Of a stretch of DNA of 14,021 nucleotides, positions 8,522 through 14,021 are shown one piece after another. Origin of the DNA: Halieaceae bacterium UBA4438 (GTDB taxonomy: Bacteria; Pseudomonadota; Gammaproteobacteria; Pseudomonadales; Halieaceae). The translations under genes were made by a program, and so were the position numbers. Under the pieces are notes generated by a model. That model worked only from the letters and a program-made list of their open reading frames with translations, was not told the DNA's origin and searched no databases. The DNA is taken from contig DGPO01000096.1 in the NCBI GenBank assembly GCA_002390485.1, positions 1 to 14,021 of the forward strand, in the 5' to 3' direction. Within the stretch, counting starts at the first letter, position 1. Each line of letters starts with the position of its first letter.

Positions 8522-8833
8522 CTATCCCAAGCTGATTTGGACTTCTACGCCCGCAGCCAGGTCTAGCTTCATCAACGCGTCAACGGTTTTTTCCGTTGGC
8601 TCGATAATGTCCATGAGTCGCTTGTGCGTGCGAATCTCGTATTGATCACGCGCATCCTTGTTCACGTGCGGTGAAACAAGAATGGTGAACTTTTCCTTTT
8701 TCGTTGGAAGCGGGATGGGTCCACGAACCTGCGCACCTGTTCGGCGAGCAGTCTCGACGATTTCCTGAGTGGAAGCGTCGATGAGTTTGTGATCGAACGC
8801 CTTGAGGCGTATTCGAATACGTTGATTCTGCAC
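8522..8833 (-). CDS. rpsJ: 30S ribosomal protein S10 / transcription factor NusE, GTG start
   Basis: S10 is a head protein of the small subunit and, as NusE, joins NusB in antitermination complexes and links RNA polymerase to ribosomes. The 103-residue product (E. coli 103) reads [18 protein letters not shown], then [38 protein letters not shown] and ends VEVQISLG, nearly identical to Pseudomonas. The start is GTG at 8831-8833, aligned to the usual Met and placed 7 nt after GGAG. The frame stays open upstream to 8911, but that extension runs through the promoter and has no family similarity. It is the first gene of the operon and is followed by a 105-bp structured spacer. Confidence 0.97.
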   Translation of the reverse strand: MQNQRIRIRLKAFDHKLIDASTQEIVETARRTGAQVRGPIPLPTKKEKFTILVSPHVNKDARDQYEIRTHKRLMDIIEPTEKTVDALMKLDLAAGVEVQISLG

Positions 8834-8883
8834 AAGCAATCTCCTAAAAAGCCGGCACCCGCAAAGGGATCCCGAAAAAAAGA
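8834..8883 (-). promoter_or_regulatory. Short S10-operon leader with pyrimidine tract
   Basis: This is the predicted untranslated leader between the promoter and the rpsJ GTG, about 50 nt. It begins in a pyrimidine run (CTCTC then seven T, 8875-8881), then has GGGATCCC and CCC-TTTGC-GGG potential small stems, and ends with the GGAG ribosome binding site. It is far too short for the L4-responsive leader known from E. coli (about 170 nt). The transcription start is inferred from promoter spacing, not measured. Confidence 0.45.
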
Positions 8884-8889
8884 GAGCGA

Positions 8890-8918
8890 AGTCTAAGTAC
8901 GTGGGTAACAAGTGTCAA
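8890..8918 (-). promoter_or_regulatory. Sigma70-type promoter of the S10 operon
   Basis: On the minus strand TTGACA (8913-8918) and TAGACT (8890-8895) are separated by exactly 17 nt. The -35 is a perfect match to consensus and the -10 keeps the key TA....T positions. It lies between the terminator of the upstream Mo-enzyme cassette and rpsJ, with an A/T-rich stretch farther upstream. Expected start of transcription is near 8883. This indicates that the S10 operon is transcribed independently of the genes behind fusA. Confidence 0.85.
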
Positions 8919-8965
8919 CTGCAATTTGCTGTCAGTTATTACCGTTTAGCGAACTTTCTTTTTGG

Positions 8966-8989
8966 AAAAAAAAACGGGCCATCGGCCCG
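8966..8989 (-). terminator. Rho-independent terminator of the molybdenum hydroxylase cassette
   Basis: On the minus strand a CGGGCC-GAT-GGCCCG hairpin (6 G/C-only pairs, 8975-8989) is followed by nine consecutive T (8966-8974). It begins about 18 bp after the stop of the large subunit gene. It separates that cassette from the S10-operon promoter 48 bp further on. Confidence 0.93.
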
Positions 8990-9007
8990 CTTCTAAAACT
9001 CGCACCG

Positions 9008-11272
9008 TTAGGCGAGACGAATTGGCAACCTCCGCACACGTTGACCGCTCGCTGCAAAAACAGCATTCCCGATCGCAGGCGCGACAGGAATGAGCGGCGG
9101 CTCTCCCAAACCACTGGGAAACTCCTGACTGTCGACAAAGGCAATATCCAGCTCGGGTACGTCGCGCATTCTCAGTGGTGTGTAACGATCAAGATTTTGC
9201 TCAGCAACTTCGCCAGCGTCAAAGCGAGCGCCCTCGTGCAAGGCAAGACTCACACCCCACAGCGCCGCACCTTCGGCCTGCGCCATAGCGCCATCGGGGT
9301 TCACAACCGTACCCACATCAATGGTCTGCCAAAGCTTTTTAAGCGCCACCTCGCCAGACGCCACATCGACCGCGACATGCGCGACACAGGCAACCCAGGT
9401 CGGCATACCGCGCTCTTGACCATGACCCACAGCCACGCCAAGGCCTTCGTTAGCGGGCATCTGACGCCCCCATTCGGCGCGACTGGTCACGTCTTTTAGG
9501 ACGGCGGCAAGGCGCTGAGCACCACCCACCGTCTTGGCGTTATCACCGGCATTCTTCCCCGCCGCATCGAGCAGCTGTAGTCGCAGTGCGACCGGATCCG
9601 CACCCTGCTGATCAGCGATTTCATCAAAAAAGCTTTCAACACCCCAGCTCACCCAGCCAGGACCCACAGCGCGCAGCCAACCCGGCAAAAAGGTCTCTTG
9701 GGCTAACGCATTGTTCATGGTGCGCACGCGATGCGACGGTAGGGTGTACCAATGGTCTGCACCATTCACCGAAAAGCCATCGACTTCGCCTTTACCGTCA
9801 ATGCCCGGACCGAGGAAGAAAGGCGCCATACTCTTAGTGGGCCAGCCAGCAACGACGGCATGATCGACCCCCGTCAGTGCGCCATCAGAATCGAAAAACG
9901 CCTCTAAGGTACAGACCGATGGTGATCTCACACAATCAAATCGACTGTCTGATGCGCGGTCAAAAATCAGTTTTACCGGCCGCCCTAACGACCGAGCGGC
10001 AAGTGCTGCTGGAATCATTTGATCACCAAACAACCGCCGGCCATAACCGCCACCCAAGTAATATTGATGAATGACGATATCTGCCTCAGGCATCTCAAGC
10101 GCCTGTGCTAAGACCGGTAATATCAGCGACTGCCACTGATTACCTGCGTGGATATGGCACCGTCCCTCACTGTCAAACTCCACCAGTGCATTTTGCGGCT
10201 CCATTGTGAAATGAAGCGCGGTACTTGTCGTGTAGGTGGCACTCAAGGCCACTGACGCCTGAGCCTTAGCAGCCAGCACATCACCCTCGTTCACGAACAG
10301 GGCGCCCTGCTCTGGATCAGCGGCCAATCGCTCACCCTCAGCGACAATATCAGCCTCAGTCACCAACGCCGTGGGGCCGGGCACCCATTCAACACGCACT
10401 GCTTTTGCCGCCTTGAGCGCAGCCGGCATGGTTTCTGCCGCGACAACCACACAGGCCTGAACTGTTTGAGTAGGGTCATTAATCTGAACTGCACCAATGT
10501 AACCCGCTATCGACTTTGCCGCCGAGTCATCGATCGCCACAATCCGGCTGCCGTAACGTGTCGGAGGGAGCAGTGGCATGGCGTACGCCATTCCCGGTAA
10601 CTCGGTATCTAAGCCATAAACTGCGTCGCCCTGAGACTTCGCTTCGACATCGCGGTTTTGAAGGTTTTGACCAATTATGTTTCGCTGCGCCGCAGTCTTA
10701 ACCGGCATCGCCGCCAGCTCTTCCTCTGAGATGCTGCGCGAGAAATCGCCGTTACTCACAATTTCAGCAAAGGTCAGCGACCGATCGCCAGCCGACACAA
10801 CACCATTCTCGGCGCTACACGCTTTCGCAGGCACACCCATAAGCTTCGACGCCGCGTCAATGATAACGGTCCGACCTGCGGCACCGGCTTGCGACAACTG
10901 CGTAAAGGAGGTGTGCACCGACCAAGAACCGCCAGTCACCATAACGCCCCACTTCGGGTCGGTATCGACATGTTTGAAGGAGACCTTTGACCAGTCGGCA
11001 CCCAACTCATCCGCCACAATTTGCGCCAATGAGGTTCCCACGTGCTGACCCATCTCCGCTCGGACAATATTAATCAGAACCTCGCCAGCGCCATTAATCT
11101 CAAACCAGATATTGGGAGCGAACGCCTTTGATAGATCACCGCTCGACAGCGCTTGCGAGGCCTGCTCAGAACTACACCCGGAGACGAGTGATCCCATGCT
11201 CATCATGAGTGACGATCCAGCAACGCCGGCAATAAAAGAGCGTCTAGAAAGACCCTGTCGTTGATTTTTCAT
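9008..11272 (-). CDS. Molybdopterin-binding subunit of an exported aldehyde/N-heterocycle hydroxylase (IorB-like)
   Basis: The 754-residue protein is a xanthine-oxidase-family large subunit of the isoquinoline 1-oxidoreductase beta (IorB) type, which hydroxylates N-heterocycles or oxidises aldehydes at a Mo-cytosine-dinucleotide centre. Visible features: twin-arginine motif SRRSFI (9-14), a hydrophobic stretch to about 30, and a lipobox VSGC ending at Cys33, so it is probably Tat-exported and possibly lipid-anchored; two Mo-binding halves; the pterin-contacting GGGYGRR at 407-413; and the C-terminal GEPP with the expected catalytic Glu724. Length fits IorB (roughly 750-780). It overlaps the [2Fe-2S] subunit gene by 4 bp (ATGA). 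No FAD subunit, cytochrome or cofactor-insertion gene is nearby, so electron acceptor and substrate are unknown. Family assignment is firm; the isoquinoline substrate is not. Confidence 0.92.
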   Translation of the reverse strand: MKNQRQGLSRRSFIAGVAGSSLMMSMGSLVSGCSSEQASQALSSGDLSKAFAPNIWFEINGAGEVLINIVRAEMGQHVGTSLAQIVADELGADWSKVSFKHVDTDPKWGVMVTGGSWSVHTSFTQLSQAGAAGRTVIIDAASKLMGVPAKACSAENGVVSAGDRSLTFAEIVSNGDFSRSISEEELAAMPVKTAAQRNIIGQNLQNRDVEAKSQGDAVYGLDTELPGMAYAMPLLPPTRYGSRIVAIDDSAAKSIAGYIGAVQINDPTQTVQACVVVAAETMPAALKAAKAVRVEWVPGPTALVTEADIVAEGERLAADPEQGALFVNEGDVLAAKAQASVALSATYTTSTALHFTMEPQNALVEFDSEGRCHIHAGNQWQSLILPVLAQALEMPEADIVIHQYYLGGGYGRRLFGDQMIPAALAARSLGRPVKLIFDRASDSRFDCVRSPSVCTLEAFFDSDGALTGVDHAVVAGWPTKSMAPFFLGPGIDGKGEVDGFSVNGADHWYTLPSHRVRTMNNALAQETFLPGWLRAVGPGWVSWGVESFFDEIADQQGADPVALRLQLLDAAGKNAGDNAKTVGGAQRLAAVLKDVTSRAEWGRQMPANEGLGVAVGHGQERGMPTWVACVAHVAVDVASGEVALKKLWQTIDVGTVVNPDGAMAQAEGAALWGVSLALHEGARFDAGEVAEQNLDRYTPLRMRDVPELDIAFVDSQEFPSGLGEPPLIPVAPAIGNAVFAASGQRVRRLPIRLA

Positions 11273-11730
11273 GACAAAACTCCTCCGCTTGCGGCCGTTT
11301 TAATTGCCTTTTTGATACGGGGATACGCCATGCACCGACAGAGATTCCCGTTCATCGATGCCACAATTTCCTCATCAGAGGGTGTTGGATTTGATTCCAG
11401 TAGCCCAGCCGCCTGCATAATTTGCCCCGACTGGCAGTAACCGCACTGTGGAACTTGGACCTCGGTCCACGCCGTCTTCAAGGCCTCACCCACCGGTGTT
11501 GCCAGCCCCTCAATGGTCGTCACAGCGCGTCCAGCGACTGCACTTACTGGCGTCACACACGATCGCATAGGACGTCCATCAATATGAACGGTGCAGGCGC
11601 CACATTGCGCAATACCGCAGCCGAATTTTGTACCGCGCAGCTTGAGCTCTTCTCGAAGCACCCACAGCAAGGGCGTGTCAGCCTCACTGCTCGCAGTCAC
11701 GACCTCGCCGTTTAACATGAAATCAACCAT
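11269..11730 (-). CDS. [2Fe-2S] subunit of the molybdenum hydroxylase (IorA-like)
   Basis: This 153-residue protein carries electrons from the molybdenum centre of its partner through two [2Fe-2S] clusters. The N-terminal plant-ferredoxin-type domain has Cys38, Cys43, Cys46 and Cys58 (CGIAQCGAC...SC); the C-terminal four-helix domain holds the second cluster with Cys96, Cys99, Cys131 and Cys133 (QCGYC and LCRC). All eight ligands are present. Length is typical for IorA/CoxS proteins. There is no signal peptide, so it presumably folds in the cytoplasm and is exported bound to the Tat-signal-bearing large subunit. The ATG at 11728-11730 has GAGG 5 nt upstream. It is the first gene of the cassette and overlaps the second by 4 bp. 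Confidence 0.95.
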   Translation of the reverse strand: MVDFMLNGEVVTASSEADTPLLWVLREELKLRGTKFGCGIAQCGACTVHIDGRPMRSCVTPVSAVAGRAVTTIEGLATPVGEALKTAWTEVQVPQCGYCQSGQIMQAAGLLESNPTPSDEEIVASMNGNLCRCMAYPRIKKAIKTAASGGVLS

Positions 11731-11778
11731 AGCGACCTCGCTCTTTATGCTCGTTTGATTCGGAAACCCACTGCAGAA

Positions 11779-11806
11779 GTTGTATCAGAATCTCCAAATA
11801 TTGCAA
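11779..11806 (-). promoter_or_regulatory. Possible promoter of the molybdenum hydroxylase cassette
   Basis: On the minus strand TTGCAA (11801-11806) and TACAAC (11779-11784) are 16 nt apart, the latter preceded by TG as in extended -10 elements. The position, about 50 bp before the [2Fe-2S] subunit gene, is suitable. The match is modest. The remainder of the 11731-12010 gap holds no recognisable gene. Confidence 0.3.
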
Positions 11807-11815
11807 AATTTTTGG
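11794..11815. promoter_or_regulatory. Imperfect 22-bp dyad overlapping the candidate -35
   Basis: CCAAATATTGC and AAAATTTTTGG are inverted halves matching at 8 of 11 positions, with the outer CCAAA/TTTGG arms perfect. The dyad covers the putative -35 of the hydroxylase cassette, a usual place for a repressor operator. A/T richness makes chance symmetry possible, and I cannot name a regulator. Confidence 0.25.
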
Positions 11816-11978
11816 TCAGCCACACGCCGTCGTGACGTTGCCAAACTGCCAGACCGCAGAAAAGTGGGTACTTAAAGAAGTCAGCAGCCTTAGGAACCGG
11901 CGCGTTAAGAAAAAGCGCGAAATAGATTGTTGTGGAGGTGGGCGAAAAGGCTATCTGAGGAACGAGCAGACTTTAAAT

Positions 11979-12010
11979 GGCAGATAGATCTACCGTGCTT
12001 GCTACCAAGC
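11979..12010 (-). terminator. Tandem hairpins after the histidine kinase gene (weak terminator candidate)
   Basis: Directly after the kinase TAG, the minus strand has GCTTG-GTAG-CAAGC (11997-12010) and then GGTAGA-TCTA-TCTGCC (11979-11994, one G-T pair). The sequence that follows is ATTTAAAG, only a weak T-rich tail. This may be a poor intrinsic terminator or an mRNA 3'-end stabiliser. Confidence 0.35.
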
Positions 12011-13807
12011 CTAGGCGTCTGGGTCGCGAGAAAAAATAACGTCTGCCAAATGCTCCCGTTTGATCGGCTTTTCAATATACCCAACGAAACCGGCAGATCC
12101 GAAGGGCCGCTGAGCGGTCACATCAAAATTAGCTGTTACTGCGACCACCAGAGCCTCTGAGTTAACACCTTGTGCTTTTGCATCCGATATTGCTCTGGTT
12201 GCCGCCAGACCGTCCATGACTGGCATCTGGATATCCATAAACACATAGTCAAATGTATCAGCTCGGAAGGCCTCTACTGCCTGCTCGCCATTCTCCGCCT
12301 CAACGAAGTCGACGAAACCCAAGGTCTTCAGCATCGCAATTAAAACCATGCGGTTAACAGCCGAATCATCGACGATCAAACCTCGTTTACCGCCGTCACC
12401 AGCTCGAATACTCTCAGTTGATTCGGCATCAGCCTCGGCTTCCACTTCGGCGTTTTCTAACCACTCACCCAATGGCATATCTTCGCAGACTGGCACTGCC
12501 AGCGAAAGGATACAGGTCGTACCCACGCCAACTTCAGAGCGCACTACCAAGCCACCTCCCAATTGCTCCGCCATAAGTTTGGACATGGGCAGTCCGGCTG
12601 GCAGATCCATTCCACTGTGCCCTGGCTCTTGGACGGCCCAAATCGGAACACTCCCGATAGACTCGATTGCATCAGCTGACATTCCTGACCCTTGGTCAGT
12701 GACAATGAAATCGATCTCCACTTTATCATCGCGAGTAACATCATCGCGACGCTCGCGCGCTAACGATCGATCTAAGCGAGGTTCAATGCGAAGGCTGACA
12801 GTGCCACGGTCGCTGTGCTGAATGGCATTATTCAATAGCTCAGCTACGAGGGCGGATAACCGACGGACATCAACCTCAATGGCCGCGGGCACTCCATCGC
12901 CGACGACAACTTGCAATGCTAAACCTTTAGCTTTTGCGCGACTGGAGAGGCTCGATTCCCATGAGGTTGCTAACACGTCGACAGTACATCGCTCCCTAAT
13001 ACCCGTGAGGTCAGCAGCGCGCTGGCCATCCGACAGGTACAAAAGTCGCTCCACCCGCTCGGTTAGAATCTGCGTACACTCCATCGCGGTTTGCAGATAT
13101 TTAATTGATTCGGTTCGTCGCTCGTCCGCCAGCAAGATAGGTAGGGTACCGCTGATACCATTTAACGGCGTTTTGAGCTGATGCGACACATTAGTCAGCA
13201 AAACGTTTTTCGCCAGAAGTGCAGTTTCCATCCTGTTAAACGCCAATGCGTACTGGTACAGCAACCATGCAATGAGGTACATAACCGCGATATAAAATGC
13301 AGATGCAATAGTTGTGGCAAACAGCGAATAACCAATGACAGCCGAGCCGTACACGACACAGTGCAACCCGCACAGGTAGCACATACTCGCTACCAATCTG
13401 AACATCGCCTCACGTAAAGGAAAAACAAACAGTAAAACACAAGCCAGTGGGGAGACCAGGGCAAATGCCAACCCAAGTTGTATCTCACGAAAAACAACAA
13501 CGGTGGCGCCGGCCATCATAACTACGGATACATTGAACAAGCGCCGCCTAACCGACTTAGTTCCTCGGGTATTGTTCAATGCGAACAAGACAACCGGCAC
13601 AAACAGTATGGGCAGCCATGAGCCCTCGACCATCCCACGGATTAACGCTGAAAATCCGCCAAAAATGGCGACCCAGGCAGTGGCTTTTGCGGCCACAGCA
13701 GCGAAACGATCGAGGGTCTTTGGCGGCAGCGACGTGGTATTAACGGATAGCCGGTCCAAGTCCCAGCTAAGAAATGTACGTAATCTCGATATGGCAAATT
13801 TAGCCAT
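12011..13807 (-). CDS. Membrane-bound hybrid histidine kinase with C-terminal receiver domain
   Basis: This 598-residue sensor kinase probably responds to a membrane or intracellular signal; the signal is unknown. Residues about 45-187 form five or six hydrophobic segments with almost no periplasmic loops and no named sensor domain. The HisKA domain has the H-box VSHQLKTPLNG with His209; the ATPase domain has the N-box LLNNAIQHSD (Asn326/327) and G1 DQGSG (371-375), but the expected GxGLGL of G2 reads GMDLPAGLPM (399-408). An acidic linker (about 454-467) leads to a receiver domain (476-595) with Asp480/481, phosphoacceptor Asp525, Thr558 and Lys580. There is no Hpt domain, so phosphotransfer needs a separate partner. 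I chose ATG 13805-13807, 5 nt after AGGAGG; an upstream TTG at 13825 lacks a binding site. It starts 91 bp after fusA on the same strand with no terminator between, so co-transcription is possible. Confidence 0.92.
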   Translation of the reverse strand: MAKFAISRLRTFLSWDLDRLSVNTTSLPPKTLDRFAAVAAKATAWVAIFGGFSALIRGMVEGSWLPILFVPVVLFALNNTRGTKSVRRRLFNVSVVMMAGATVVVFREIQLGLAFALVSPLACVLLFVFPLREAMFRLVASMCYLCGLHCVVYGSAVIGYSLFATTIASAFYIAVMYLIAWLLYQYALAFNRMETALLAKNVLLTNVSHQLKTPLNGISGTLPILLADERRTESIKYLQTAMECTQILTERVERLLYLSDGQRAADLTGIRERCTVDVLATSWESSLSSRAKAKGLALQVVVGDGVPAAIEVDVRRLSALVAELLNNAIQHSDRGTVSLRIEPRLDRSLARERRDDVTRDDKVEIDFIVTDQGSGMSADAIESIGSVPIWAVQEPGHSGMDLPAGLPMSKLMAEQLGGGLVVRSEVGVGTTCILSLAVPVCEDMPLGEWLENAEVEAEADAESTESIRAGDGGKRGLIVDDSAVNRMVLIAMLKTLGFVDFVEAENGEQAVEAFRADTFDYVFMDIQMPVMDGLAATRAISDAKAQGVNSEALVVAVTANFDVTAQRPFGSAGFVGYIEKPIKREHLADVIFSRDPDA

Positions 13808-13821
13808 CGGAGCCTCCTGAA

Positions 13822-13840
13822 GCAACAGTGGATTTGTTGC
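13822..13840 (-). promoter_or_regulatory. Hairpin just upstream of the kinase ribosome binding site
   Basis: On the minus strand GCAACA (13835-13840) pairs with TGTTGC (13822-13827) around a 7-nt loop, ending 3 nt before the AGGAGG (13813-13818). No T-run follows. It might affect translation of the kinase or protect a processed end; no clear promoter is visible in the fusA-kinase gap. Confidence 0.35.
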
Positions 13841-13898
13841 AACGGGTCACTGCCACAGGGAAGACCAACGTAAACATGCTTAAGGCAGGTTAGGCCGA

Positions 13899-14021
13899 TC
13901 AGCCAGAGTAATTCTTGGAGATGATGGCTTGCGCAACATTGGTCGGTGCTTCTGCGTAACGTGCAAACTCCATGGTATAGGTCGCGCGACCTTGTGTGGC
14001 AGAGCGCAGGTCGGTCGCGTA
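13899..14021 (-). CDS. fusA: Elongation factor G, C-terminal end (runs off window)
   Basis: EF-G is the GTPase that drives translocation and, with RRF, ribosome recycling. Only the last 40 codons and the TGA stop (13899-13901) are present. The fragment [19 protein letters not shown] followed by [12 protein letters not shown] is the characteristic domain V terminus of bacterial EF-G (E. coli ends ...GRASYTMEF and EAPSNVAQAV). Whether this is the main str-operon copy or a second fusA cannot be decided from the fragment, although its closeness to the S10 operon favours the main copy. The gene normally downstream, tuf, is not found between here and rpsJ. Confidence 0.93.
   Translation of the reverse strand, partial: YATDLRSATQGRATYTMEFARYAEAPTNVAQAIISKNYSG

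Noticed and set aside
8866..8873. GGGATCCC palindrome in the rpsJ leader as an operator
   Set aside because: An 8-bp palindrome is short and expected by chance; no second copy or conservation evidence.
8834..8911. N-terminal extension of rpsJ to an ATG at 8911 (129 residues)
   Set aside because: The extra 26 residues have no S10 similarity and the segment contains the TAGACT -10 box and the leader; the GTG at 8831-8833 fits both alignment and ribosome binding site.
11731..12010. Possible tuf remnant or small gene in the kinase-hydroxylase gap
   Set aside because: I found no EF-Tu C-terminal motif and no open frame with a ribosome binding site; a plus-strand frame at 11927-12160 overlaps the kinase and is a shadow.
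13808..13825. TTG start for the histidine kinase at 13825
   Set aside because: It would place AGGAGG inside the coding region; the ATG at 13807 has that site at the right distance.
1..14021. CRISPR array, tRNA/rRNA, insertion sequence, prophage or defence island
   Set aside because: No direct-repeat array, no RNA gene pattern, no transposase, integrase or terminal repeats found in either strand.

Overview
The window is chromosomal DNA of a gammaproteobacterium. The ribosomal protein sequences and the gene order resemble Pseudomonas and marine relatives; a Halieaceae/OM60-like marine lineage is my guess and is not proven by anything here. Every gene that can be supported lies on the minus strand, so transcription runs from high to low coordinates.

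From the upstream end: the last 40 codons of fusA (EF-G, 13899-14021); a membrane-bound hybrid histidine kinase/response regulator (12011-13807) starting 91 bp after fusA; a 280-bp gene-free stretch (11731-12010) with hairpins behind the kinase and a possible promoter/dyad; then a two-gene cassette for a molybdenum hydroxylase of the isoquinoline 1-oxidoreductase (IorAB) type: the [2Fe-2S] subunit (11269-11730) overlaps by 4 bp the molybdopterin subunit (9008-11272), which carries a twin-arginine signal and a lipobox. A strong Rho-independent terminator (8966-8989) closes this cassette.

Downstream comes a near-consensus sigma70 promoter (TTGACA-17 bp-TAGACT, 8890-8918) and a short leader. These drive the fused S10-spc ribosomal protein operon in canonical order: rpsJ, rplC, rplD, rplW, rplB, rpsS, rplV, rpsC, rplP, rpmC, rpsQ, rplN, rplX, rplE, rpsN, rpsH, rplF, rplR, rpsE, rpmD and the start of rplO, which runs off the window at position 1. 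Genes are packed at gaps of -4 to 26 bp, except rpsJ-rplC (105 bp, hairpin-rich) and rpsQ-rplN (45 bp, one strong hairpin), the latter being the S10/spc boundary of E. coli.

The main departure from the usual layout is at the str-S10 junction. In most gammaproteobacteria fusA is followed by tuf and then rpsJ. Here tuf is absent from the interval, and a sensor kinase plus an exported Mo-enzyme pair sit in its place. The ribosomal genes look intact and ordinary. I see no CRISPR array, tRNA, rRNA, insertion sequence or phage gene, and no clearly new multigene system; the candidates worth a second look are the insert at the fusA-rpsJ junction, the degenerate ATP lid of the kinase, and the RNA structures in the S10 operon.
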